From positions 9,383,165 through 9,447,164 of the forward strand of contig NC_044925.1 in the NCBI RefSeq assembly GCF_003576645.1: 64,000 bases of DNA. Direction: 5' to 3'. The stretch comes from Ipomoea triloba (Eukaryota > Streptophyta > Magnoliopsida > Solanales > Convolvulaceae). A program made the translations under genes and the position numbers. The notes under the pieces are model-generated. The model did not search any database. It saw only the letters and a program-made list of their open reading frames with translations, and was not told the DNA's origin. This document shows positions 23,878-32,835 of the stretch, one piece after another (the first letter of the stretch is position 1; every line of letters starts with the position of its first letter).

Positions 23878-25032
23878 ATTTTGAAAACTTTTTGAACAAG
23901 AGAGTTAAACGCAGCGGAGAGATTATATCAAATTTTAGTTTAACTTTGCACTTAGGTTTTTCTTGTAAAAGATGTTAGGTTTGAGTGGTGTATGCAATGC
24001 AATACGTAAAATAAAAGGAGAGAGAGAGAGAGAGAGAGAGTTTTTATAGTGGTTCGGCTGTTAACTAAGCCTACTCCACTCTTCTTCACAACACGTGAAG
24101 GTTTGCACTATAAACTCCTTTATAGTACAATCTCCGTTACAACAAGCTCCTTTGATCACTAAGCCCGGCAGTCTTGTTGTTGTAGGTTTTTCAACTTTCT
24201 CCAAGTTTACTCCGCCTCTTTCTACTTCACTTGTAGAGATGGTTGAAAAGTTGTGATGATTCTCCAACTTGAAATTCTTGTGATTTGCTTCCTTGATCAG
24301 CTTCTTAGTCACACAAGAACTTTCAAATAAATCTGAATATCACTTGATAAGCTTATGAATATCACACTGAAAATTTTTTACTTGAATGACAATATTTCGC
24401 GTGTTCCAACCCCTTTTAAAGTGAGATTGGACAAGGGTATTTATAGGTGGAATTTCAGATCCGTTGGAGGGAAAGTGAAATTCAAAACCTATTGTCCAGT
24501 GTGTAATATCCAATGGGTATTGTTTTCTCCTTTTTCAAAATGTCAGTACTTTCTAGCCGTTGGAGGACAAAGTGTCTTTTGTTCCTCAAAAAGGTGACAA
24601 TCATTAAATGCTCCTTGGGATCGTTGCATGTGACCCAAAATGACATTCAGCTATACCCATTCTCAAGGCAGTATATAAGACAACTTATCAGAGAATGTCT
24701 TTGCCTTGGTTGTGAGAGAATGATTGTCCTTATCATTTCTCTTAAACTCCTCGAGTCAATCATACTCTTGATTGCTCGGTTATAAGAGCTTGGCCCTTCC
24801 AGATTTCGGCCTAAGATCTTAGTCTTCGGTTCTTCAACTTTTCGTGTCTTCGAGTCTTCGAGTCTTCGATCGAAGTCTTCATGACTTCGGTATGTAAGAC
24901 TCAAAATCCTTCGTAAACTAAGGATTCGGTTACCTTTTAAGACTAAGATAAACGCATACTCATCTAAGAAAAATTGGGGGTCTCCTCGTATAGTTTGGTA
25001 TCATCAAAATCAACAACTCGGGGTTCCTAACA
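23878..25032 (-). repeat. Sirevirus 1 3' LTR, outer end missing
   Basis: Matches 51150-52216 and ends ...TTCCTAACA at 25032. Compared with the 5' LTR it lacks the outermost part (TGTTGGTCCC...poly-G) and about 21 bp near 24560, and keeps about 100 bp near 24250-24350 that the other lacks. A (GA)n run lies at 24018-24041. No gene. Confidence 0.8.
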
Positions 25033-25050
25033 ATTTCCCCCTTTTTGATG
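25033..25050 (-). promoter_or_regulatory. Sirevirus 1 polypurine tract
   Basis: Minus strand CATCAAAAAGGGGGAAAT directly before the LTR start TGTTAGGAAC. The same tract borders the LTRs at 40791 and 58829. The stretch to 25259 is 3' untranslated sequence with no ORF. Confidence 0.8.
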
Positions 25051-25259
25051 ATGCCAACACCCTACATTCATTCTATTCGGCTTTCTTTATCCTTAAAAGG
25101 ATTTTCATTAAGTGTGCCCGAATAGTTGAAGTTTTACATTTTAAGCGAGGAGTGAGATAAAGCTAGATAACACACACACTCTGATCCAAATGAAAAGTTT
25201 CATACATTTTTGCAAAAAGGTAAAACTGACAGAGATTAAAGTCAGAAAGAAAGATCTTC

Positions 25260-28200
25260 TTATTTTGAGCTCTCGCCAGTCTTCTTCTTCTTCTCCTTTT
25301 CCCAAATTTCATACTCTTGAAGTTGCATCATATCATTGATTTCTTTCCTTGCTTTCACAGTATCGAGGCCTTGAATCTTGAAAGCATATTTATGGTGTAA
25401 CCTTAGCATCAGGTAGTTTTGGACTGCTTCTCCAAGATTTTTTCCTCTTATAACTCCCCAGTCCCACCATGCTATCAATTCGGGAGCATTCATTCCATCA
25501 GAAAAGCTTTGTTGCATGGCAGTTAAGATCTGGGCTATGCCATTCATTTTGGTTCGCCCTTCGGCTGCTTTGGTTATCTTATTTGCTTCTTCCAGTTCCT
25601 TCATGACTTTCTCGAATTTCTTTTGTTCTTCTTGCTGAATTCGGAAGATCTCTTCGTCTTTCTTCCTTTGCTCATAAACTTGTTCATTGTGATCTCGCAA
25701 GAAATTATGCCTATCCATTGGTTGCTTCTTGTTCCAGAAGGGTGGAATGTTGCATTCTTCCCATTTCTTTCTAGATCCCTCTTTGTACGGGACATACTCG
25801 ATAGGCTCTCCATTAACTCTTCGAGTCATTACCTTCGGCTCTTTTCCTTGTCTCTTTTGTCTTTTTGAACTCGGTTCACCACTTCTCTTCGGAGATGGTG
25901 AAGGGGATGGAGTTTTCCTAATATTTAGGATGGCTTTTCTTTGTTGAGAAATATCATTATCTCGTAAGACAATTTCCTTTCCTTTGTGAGTGTTCCCTTT
26001 ATCTCGTAAGACAATTTCCTTTCCTTTGTGAGTGTTCCCTTTCATCTCTTCCCCCTTGTTGGCATCATGGACTTCGATGCCTTTCATCTCTTCCCCCTTG
26101 TTGGCATCATGGACTTCGATGAGAGTATCAACCTTGTCACTCAGCCCATCATGGACTTCGATGAGAGTATCAACCTTGTCACTCAGCCGGTTGACACAGA
26201 CTTGCAATTCCTTAAGAGTCCACTCGAATTCACAGACAAGAGACGCTGTTGCATTTTGGTTGCCAGAGACCGTTTCAAGCTTCGAACAAGACAGGTCGAG
26301 ACGTTCCTTTATGAAGGAATGCTTGGTAACTAAATCACGTTGTATGTTTGTGAGTTCAGTTGCCGAAACCTTCAGAGATCCAAGAGACATAAGATTTTCA
26401 GAGAAGGCATTGTCAATCTTCTTTTCAAGAGCAGTGATTCTTTCATCAGAGGTGGATTTTGAGGATTTCTTTTTCTGTCTTCGGACGGCTTTCTTAATCT
26501 TGGTGACGGACTCATTTAGAGATTTGAACTGTTCAGCTTGAGTCCTCGCCAGTCCCTGTATGGCATTCAACAGAGAGGTAAATGTAGAAGAGGTATCAAG
26601 GATTACCTCAGAAGAGTCCGAACTCTTTGATGCATCAGCAGAAGGACCATGACTGTCCTTAGAAGGTGCTTCCATGTTTTCACCTTGAACTAAGACAAGT
26701 TCTTTGCCTTCGGCAAGATTTTCTTCATCGATTGGTGAGGCTAAGTTCTTGGGACTTGCACTTTTGGATGCTTCCATGTTTCCATCCGAAGTGTAGTCTG
26801 GAAAGACTTCGACCTCAACATCAACCAAATTAAGATCGGATGTAATCATTTCCTCATCAATTATTTGTAAGCCATCATGATTCGCACCTCGAGATGCTTC
26901 CATTGTTTCATCTCGGGCTGAACTAGGACTTAGCAGGATATGTGCGTCCATGGATTCGGTGGGAGCAGACTTCGGCTCATCAGTATGGTGCTGATCAGGT
27001 TCATCATTTGCACGAGTTGTCTGAACTCCTGTGTTGGAAGGATTTACAGGTCGAGAAGAAGGAACATGACCTCCAGAAGGGTCATCATTGTCATCACCAT
27101 CATCGTTATCATCCTTTTTATCTCGACATCCTTGATTCTGATTGGAATCCGAATCCGCAACATCATCTTCGTCTTGTTGACGACTCGGTCCAACATCTGG
27201 TCTAAGGTCTCGTATTTCAGTCTGTGCTCGAGAGATGTTGTGAATTTTGGCAATCTGCATGTCTTCCATCAGAAGTCGTTCCCGAGGAGTTCGGTAGCCA
27301 ACATTCAAATCCACAGATTTGCCAAACCGAGTTGTTTTTCCTTGGAGTTTTTCAGCAAAAACCCTTTCTATTTCATCTGGCCGTGTGGCGTCAAAAACAG
27401 ATCGTGTCCCCATCCAATCAAGAGCCCATTCTTCTTCTTCTGCCATTTCGCTGATTGTGCTTGCTATGACCCGAAGACTAGACATCTGCCATTTTTGCCA
27501 ATTATACATGCGAGCAAGTTCGCGTCTCAGTATTTCTTCGTGAGAGCATTCGGCTATCAAAGCTTCGGTAGGAGCTTCGGCAGGAGGCAAGTCAGCTTCA
27601 GAGTCATCATATGTCAACTGTTGTGCAAGAGCTGCATCGGCATTAATTTGTTGAGTGATGGGATCAGGAAGAAGGACAAGTTGCTGATCAGATGCAGGAA
27701 CATTATGTTCGGGTGCTTCAGACAAAATTTCTTCAATCCGAATGGTTGACACACGTGGCCATTGCAAATAGAGATGTCGATTGACATAATCAAGAGCAAA
27801 CAATATTTGGGCCATGGAAGGAGACATGTGTTCTATGCTTTGTCTTCGAACAGTTACAGACATTGGTTGATAGGTTTGATCACCGACTTCATCAGCATCT
27901 CCTTCAGATTCTTCTTCTATCATGGTGGATTCGGAATCTGACTTATCTCTGACACGCGGCAAGGTGATAGCCAGCGAGGGAGCAACGAAACTTTCAGGTT
28001 CAACAACCAAAGGTTTGGGAGATGGTACCTTTTCGGAGACAGGTAGAGCAGAGGTAGATGCAATTTGAGTGGATTTTGTCATTAGCCTAGTGAGAGGCGT
28101 GTGATCTTCCTCATCACTATCTTCCCTGGTAGTGAGAGGCGTGTGATCTTCCTCATCACTATCTTCCCTGGAAAGATCAAGAGGAGGATCTTCCTCATCA

Positions 28201-30047
28201 CTATCTTCCCTGGAAAGATCAAGAGGAGGAGGAAGGACTCGGTGACTATCCCTGGAAAGATCAAGAGGAGGAGGAAGGACTCGGTGACTATCTCTGGAAA
28301 GATCAAGAGGAGGAGGAAGGACTCGGTGACTATCTTCAGGTGGGGTTTCCTTCGGTTCCTCTTCTGCTGGTAAAACAGCAGTGTCATGTTTCACTTGAAC
28401 TTCATTAATTCGATCAGTCTTTTGCTTCTTTTTCGGACGCTTTAGCTGTTTGGCTTTTCTCTTCTTGGTTACTTCTTTTGATGTCTCCGCCTCCTCCTCA
28501 TGAGAGGATTCGGCTCCTTTTCCTTCAGACTTGTGACTTTCTGAAGTTTTTGTGAGATCTTTCTCATGCGATCTCTTTGAATGTTTATGCTTCTTTGATT
28601 TCTTCTTCTGGGCAGCTTCCACAATTTCTGCCTTGCGCTTTTTAGATGACTTTCGTGGCTCTACCTCTTCTGAGAGTTCGGTACGCTTCGAGGATTTAGC
28701 ATGTTCGGAGGTTGTTGGTTTTGAGGGCTCGGGTAGTGTCTTCGGTTGATGCGTAGAGCCTTCCGAACCGTGGCCTTTAGCCATCTCAGATTCCCCCTGT
28801 CCAACTGAACTTTTGGACGATTTGGAGTGAGATTTCTTCTTTTGCTTTCTTAAGGCAGCTTCTAGTTCATCTGCCTTTCTCTTGAGGTAGTTTGGTGGCT
28901 TTGAGGACATGTGGTAATGATTTCGGTGTGATATGGTTCCCGTGCGCACCTTCACTTTCTTATCTCTCAGAATAGCACTGAGCATGAACCCATAGCCAAG
29001 TACTTTTACAATCCATCCCGTTGTGGGGTTAACACCTGTTTGAATGTTGTCAACTAAGAAGTCGAAAATAACATGTGACCAATCAACAGGATAATTCTCC
29101 AATAGAGCACATAACATCCTCATCTTTTTGTCAGATATATCGTCAGTTCCAGATTGTTTACTTTCAACAATCTTGTTCAGGATATCTACAACAAATTCAT
29201 AATCCATCTTTAACATCTTCTTCTTCAAAACAGATGGAAAGGATGAGGGTTGATTGTGATTCTTCATCTTCTTCCACATCTTCTTCCTGCTATACGCTTT
29301 CTTAGAGCAATCTGGATGGAAAGCATCTCCACAGAGAGGAAAGTCAAAAACTCTCCTAATATCTTCTTGAGTTATCACAACCTTGGTGCCATTGACCACT
29401 GAGTGAATTTCATCAACTCCATCATCAGAATGAACTTCAGCATTAATGTAGAACTGCGTTACATCAACGGGATACCATGCTTTGTGATTAAAAGTGACAA
29501 ACTTTAGAAGATTACCATCCTCAAGGCATTTCACCACGTGATTTCCAAAATCTTTATCAAGAACTTTATCAAGGACCACGTGATTTCCAAAATCTTTATC
29601 AAGAACTTTATCAAGGAAACCTTGATTTCCAAAATCTTTATCAAGAACTTTATCAAGGAAACCTTTCACATCAAGCATCGAACCGGCCACTTTATCAAGG
29701 AAACCTTTCACATCAAGCATCGAACCGGCCTTTACCATGCAACTGCTTGACTTCTGACCTTTGACAGAGGCCTTTACCATGCAACTGCTTGACTTCTGAC
29801 CTTTGACAGAAGTGTTTACCATGCAACTGCTTGACTTCTGACCTTTGACAGAAGTGGAGAAGAACTTGAAGACTTCCACATCCTCGCACGGTCTGGTTAT
29901 AACCGGTGGAGCTCTGAACGGTTCTTGAATGGCTGGCAACTTTTCCGGTAAGGGTGAGGGTTTTGGCGGCGGACCATGAACATCTACGACATCATCGGAG
30001 GAGGAACTTGAACTTTCCGATGAAGAGCTTGATCCAGAAGAGGACAT
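25260..30047 (-). CDS. Sirevirus ORF3, large env-position protein
   Basis: Lies after pol, before the PPT. Start set at ATG 30047 (MSSSGSSSSS). About 1595 aa as assembled, but about a dozen 14-residue tandem duplications (near residues 65-175, 600-660 and 1330-1400) are probably assembly overlaps, giving nearer 1430. Layout: Ser-rich start; a globular region at about 175-375 (FYINAEV, KVVITQEDIRRVFDFP, SGTDDISD, VDWSHVIFDFL, VLGYGF) that resembles the 'putative plant transposon protein' domain; Lys-rich nuclear-localisation-like stretches (KKRKAEIVEA, KKKSKKHKHSKR, KKRKAKQLKRPKKKQK); a long acidic part; helical Lys/Glu segments; and a C-terminal ELIAWWDWGVIRGKN motif. No signal peptide or membrane span is obvious, so a true envelope function is doubtful. 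Function unknown. Related to 41052-43822 and 59124-62666. Confidence 0.7.
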   Translation of the reverse strand: MSSSGSSSSSESSSSSSDDVVDVHGPPPKPSPLPEKLPAIQEPFRAPPVITRPCEDVEVFKFFSTSVKGQKSSSCMVNTSVKGQKSSSCMVKASVKGQKSSSCMVKAGSMLDVKGFLDKVAGSMLDVKGFLDKVLDKDFGNQGFLDKVLDKDFGNHVVLDKVLDKDFGNHVVKCLEDGNLLKFVTFNHKAWYPVDVTQFYINAEVHSDDGVDEIHSVVNGTKVVITQEDIRRVFDFPLCGDAFHPDCSKKAYSRKKMWKKMKNHNQPSSFPSVLKKKMLKMDYEFVVDILNKIVESKQSGTDDISDKKMRMLCALLENYPVDWSHVIFDFLVDNIQTGVNPTTGWIVKVLGYGFMLSAILRDKKVKVRTGTISHRNHYHMSSKPPNYLKRKADELEAALRKQKKKSHSKSSKSSVGQGESEMAKGHGSEGSTHQPKTLPEPSKPTTSEHAKSSKRTELSEEVEPRKSSKKRKAEIVEAAQKKKSKKHKHSKRSHEKDLTKTSESHKSEGKGAESSHEEEAETSKEVTKKRKAKQLKRPKKKQKTDRINEVQVKHDTAVLPAEEEPKETPPEDSHRVLPPPLDLSRDSHRVLPPPLDLSRDSHRVLPPPLDLSREDSDEEDPPLDLSREDSDEEDHTPLTTREDSDEEDHTPLTRLMTKSTQIASTSALPVSEKVPSPKPLVVEPESFVAPSLAITLPRVRDKSDSESTMIEEESEGDADEVGDQTYQPMSVTVRRQSIEHMSPSMAQILFALDYVNRHLYLQWPRVSTIRIEEILSEAPEHNVPASDQQLVLLPDPITQQINADAALAQQLTYDDSEADLPPAEAPTEALIAECSHEEILRRELARMYNWQKWQMSSLRVIASTISEMAEEEEWALDWMGTRSVFDATRPDEIERVFAEKLQGKTTRFGKSVDLNVGYRTPRERLLMEDMQIAKIHNISRAQTEIRDLRPDVGPSRQQDEDDVADSDSNQNQGCRDKKDDNDDGDDNDDPSGGHVPSSRPVNPSNTGVQTTRANDEPDQHHTDEPKSAPTESMDAHILLSPSSARDETMEASRGANHDGLQIIDEEMITSDLNLVDVEVEVFPDYTSDGNMEASKSASPKNLASPIDEENLAEGKELVLVQGENMEAPSKDSHGPSADASKSSDSSEVILDTSSTFTSLLNAIQGLARTQAEQFKSLNESVTKIKKAVRRQKKKSSKSTSDERITALEKKIDNAFSENLMSLGSLKVSATELTNIQRDLVTKHSFIKERLDLSCSKLETVSGNQNATASLVCEFEWTLKELQVCVNRLSDKVDTLIEVHDGLSDKVDTLIEVHDANKGEEMKGIEVHDANKGEEMKGNTHKGKEIVLRDKGNTHKGKEIVLRDNDISQQRKAILNIRKTPSPSPSPKRSGEPSSKRQKRQGKEPKVMTRRVNGEPIEYVPYKEGSRKKWEECNIPPFWNKKQPMDRHNFLRDHNEQVYEQRKKDEEIFRIQQEEQKKFEKVMKELEEANKITKAAEGRTKMNGIAQILTAMQQSFSDGMNAPELIAWWDWGVIRGKNLGEAVQNYLMLRLHHKYAFKIQGLDTVKARKEINDMMQLQEYEIWEKEKKKKTGESSK
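25943..26185. repeat. 42-nt duplications in ORF3
   Basis: Overlapping duplicated units of 42 nt, read on the minus strand as repeated NTHKGKEIVLRD, IEVHDANKGEEMKG and SDKVDTLIEVHD words of 14 codons. Confidence 0.85.
28088..28345. repeat. 42-nt staircase duplications in ORF3
   Basis: Words starting at 28088 recur at 28130, and so on. The protein shows RVLPPPLDLSRDSH three times, then PPLDLSREDSDEED and REDSDEEDHTPLT twice each. Confidence 0.85.
29534..29855. repeat. 42-nt staircase duplications in ORF3
   Basis: Starts at 29534 and 29576 are 42 nt apart. The protein shows SVKGQKSSSCMV three times, AGSMLDVKGFLDKV twice and LDKDFGN-containing units three times, each 14 residues long. Confidence 0.85.
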
Positions 30048-30812
30048 GATTCGCAACCTTTGGTGTTTTGAGGGGTTTTAGGGTTAAAAAGGATAACGGT
30101 ACTTTGTGAGAGAGGGTAAAAGGTAAAAGTGAGGGTGTGAGAGATTTATATATGAAGAGAGATAATGGATCGGGTGTATCGGGTCATTTCAGAAGAAGTG
30201 GGTCGTCTTTATGTGTAAGAGACAAAAGCCCTTAAATGTCCTTTAATGAGGGGGCAAAAATGGCATATAGCCGTGGTCGAGGTATATACTGATAAGGGTA
30301 GTTTCCCATAAGGTGAAAGAAGCCATTTAATGAGGGGAGAGAAAACCACTCATTTTTCTGTCACATCTTGATGGCCCGTCCTTTCACGTCCGGCAGTTCT
30401 GAGAAGGTGGAGCGTAATCCTCGGCACTTACTTCGAATAGGGCACTGACACGTGTACTCACACGATCCCACGTTGTCAAGTTGAACGGTCATTAGAGATT
30501 GTGTTCAAGAATCTTATTCAACAAGATACATTTGCAACCCTTCGATTATGAGTGGTACATACGAACAGTTGAAGATTAAGGCTTCGGTATCTTAACCCTT
30601 CGGTCAATAAGAGTTCGGTCTTCATATATGCTTTGTGCTTTGGCAGTCTTCGGTAGTTTGTCATCCTTCGGTAAGATTTTAACACTTCGAAAAGAAAAGA
30701 CAGACTACGCAAGCAAACTGGAAAAACCATTTATTCAATAAAGATAACAGGAGACAACCAAGTTAACATATTTCAACAGACCACCCCATCCCCGATCTAC
30801 AAGGCATGACAT
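30048..30812 (-). other. Intergenic region between ORF2b and ORF3
   Basis: 765 bp without an ORF of note. Contains the TATA box at 30145-30153. Some words (CGGGT, CTTCGGT) are shared with the region upstream of ORF3 in element 3. Confidence 0.5.
30145..30153 (-). promoter_or_regulatory. TATA box upstream of ORF3
   Basis: TATATAAAT on the minus strand, about 100 bp before the ATG at 30047. ORF3 of element 3 has TATAAAAG at the same distance. Confidence 0.5.
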
Positions 30813-31346
30813 TTATCTTCTTGCCTTGCCTTTGCCCCTATTCTTTGCATGTCGACTATTTGCAGTAGACATAAGGCTTTGCCCTTGGCTGCTCTCCGTA
30901 GTAGGAGGGCTGGGAGTTGGTAGAGTATTCGGGGCAGCTTCCGGAACCCAAGATGGAGCCATCGGTCCGTAGCCAGGTTCGTTTTCGAGCACCGAGGACT
31001 TGTCGGACACATCATCTGGTTCAAGCATCGCAAGATAGTGAAGGTAGTCCTCGTCATGATCAGGATTTACTGGCTGGTTTGGACCTTGGTTCTGTTGATA
31101 CCATCCTTGAATATTATTCCACGCATCATCTGCAGACATGGTAGGGGGCTCGGGCACATAGTCCTCGGATTCCGAATCAGAAAGTTCCAGAGGATGTGCA
31201 GAGGTGTCACCTTGGAGAGGCTCTCCCTTCTCTTCTCTCAGTTTGTTAAGCTTGCTGGTGCCTTCCTTTAGTAAAAGTCGGAACGAAAACCTCTTTTTGG
31301 TGGGTTTCTCTTCAGAGCAAGCCTTTTTGCCTTTGCCTTTATCCAT
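30813..31346 (-). CDS. Sirevirus ORF2b, small basic/acidic protein
   Basis: 177 aa from ATG 31346 (MDKGKGKKAC) to the stop at 30813, located 238 nt after the pol stop. Layout: Lys-rich N-terminus (KPTKKRFSFRLLLKEG), an acidic middle (LSDSESEDYVPEPP, NPDHDEDYLHYLAMLEPDD), a Pro/Ser stretch and a basic tail (AKNRGKGKARR). I do not recognise a family. A frame in the same relative position in element 3 (63662-64000) also ends in a Lys/Arg-rich tail, which argues that it is a real element gene rather than noise. No signal peptide or membrane segment. A canonical TATA box lies about 70 bp upstream of the ATG. Confidence 0.55.
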   Translation of the reverse strand: MDKGKGKKACSEEKPTKKRFSFRLLLKEGTSKLNKLREEKGEPLQGDTSAHPLELSDSESEDYVPEPPTMSADDAWNNIQGWYQQNQGPNQPVNPDHDEDYLHYLAMLEPDDVSDKSSVLENEPGYGPMAPSWVPEAAPNTLPTPSPPTTESSQGQSLMSTANSRHAKNRGKGKARR

Positions 31347-31413
31347 ATCTGCAAAATAGAAAACAACACAAGGAATTAGGTGTTAGAATACCTTTTCCTT
31401 CCTCGGTTGTGAT

Positions 31414-31423
31414 CTATTTATAG
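31414..31423 (-). promoter_or_regulatory. TATA box upstream of ORF2b
   Basis: CTATAAATAG on the minus strand, a textbook plant TATA box, 68 bp before the ATG at 31346 and after the pol stop. Confidence 0.55.
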
Positions 31424-31934
31424 AGAGACTGAGACGTTGTGATTTGCTGAGATCCTTCTGACGTGACCAATCAGAGTTGCAACCGTCCAAAGTTCCGTGA
31501 ACTCCTGATTCTGATGTGCATTAACCGCAGGATGTCATAACCGATAAGTCCTTTCAGTTTTGGAGCGAGTCATTTGTCTCTCATTAATTCATTTCGATCA
31601 TTCCGAGTTCATGTCTTAGAGTAGAAAATCTTGTTTCGGCAAGAGGTTTCGTGAGTATATCTGCAAGCTGGTCTTCGGTATTTACATATTCAAGCTTGAT
31701 ATCCTTTTTCTCCACATGATCTCGAATAAAGTGATATTTGATATCAATATGCTTGGTTCTGGAGTGTAACACCGAATTTTGAGTTATTGCTATAGCACTT
31801 GTGTTATCACACATAATGCTTACTTCTTTGGCAGATACACCGTAGTCTTTAAGTTGTTGCATCATCCACAATATTTGTGCACAACAACTACCAGCCGCTA
31901 TGTATTCAGCTTCAGCAGTGCTCGTAGCGGTTGA

Positions 31935-32210
31935 ATTCTGCTTTTTGCTAAACCATGAGACAAGCCTTCCCCCTAAGAATTGCTTTTTGCTAAACCATGA
32001 GACAAGCCTTCCCCCTAAGAATTGGCATGTCCCTGATGTGCTCTTTCGATCAATTTTGCAGAATTGGCATGTCCCTGATGTGCTCTTTCGATCAATTTTG
32101 CAACCAGCAAAATCTGCATCCGAATACCCAACTAAGTCGAAGACATCACTCTTCGGATCATCCGAATACCCAACTAAGTCGAAGACATCACTCTTCGGAT
32201 ACCAGAGACC
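31935..32210. repeat. 42-nt duplications in RNase H
   Basis: Three adjoining words, FLGGRLVSWFSKKQ, CKIDRKSTSGTCQF and PKSDVFDLVGYSD(D), each occur twice at 14-codon spacing. Relatives have each once. Confidence 0.9.
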
Positions 32211-32458
32211 CACACTTTGAGTCCCTTTTAGATATCTCAGTATCTTTTTGGCAGCTCTTAAGTGACTCTCCTTCGGCTTTGCTTGAAATCGAGCACATAC
32301 TCCTACGGCAAATGATATATCTGGACGGCTTGCTGTTAGATATAATAAAGAACCAATGATTCCTCTATACTTCGTTTGATCTACTTCTTTCCCTTCGTTA
32401 TCGATGTCCATTCGTAGCGAAGTGTTCATGGGTATTTTCACTGAGGACTTTCCATCAA

Positions 32459-32590
32459 TTCCAAACTTCTTGAGAAGATCCTTGGTATATTTTGCTTGAT
32501 TTCCAAACTTCTTGAGAAGATCCTTGGTATATTTTGCTTGATTGATAAACTTCTTGAGAAGATCCTTGGTATATTTTGCTTGATTGATAA
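32459..32590. repeat. 42-nt duplication, three copies
   Basis: Starts at 32459, 32501 and 32543. The protein word NQAKYTKDLLKKF occurs three times. Confidence 0.9.
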
Positions 32591-32664
32591 AGGTACCATT
32601 TTGTTCCTGTTTGACTTGAAGACCCAAAAAGTAGTTTAATTCTCCATCATGCTCATCTCGAATT

Positions 32665-32835
32665 TTCCTTGCTTAAGTTTTGAGAATTTTTCACATAGAT
32701 CTGAATCGGTACTTCTAAGTTTTGAGAATTTTTCACATAGATCTGAATCGGTACTTCCAAAGATAATATCATCTACATATATTTGCGAATCGGTACTTCC
32801 AAAGATAATATCATCTACATATATTTGCACCAAGA
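32665..32835. repeat. 42-nt staircase across the RT active site
   Basis: [14 protein letters not shown] and [13 protein letters not shown] each occur twice at 14-codon spacing, the second unit starting inside the first. Confidence 0.9.

Noticed and set aside
26940..27749. 269-codon plus-strand frame with hydrophobic stretches
   Set aside because: It lies antisense to ORF3 in its acidic/Asp-rich region, which yields Ile/Val/Ser runs on the other strand; no family motif.
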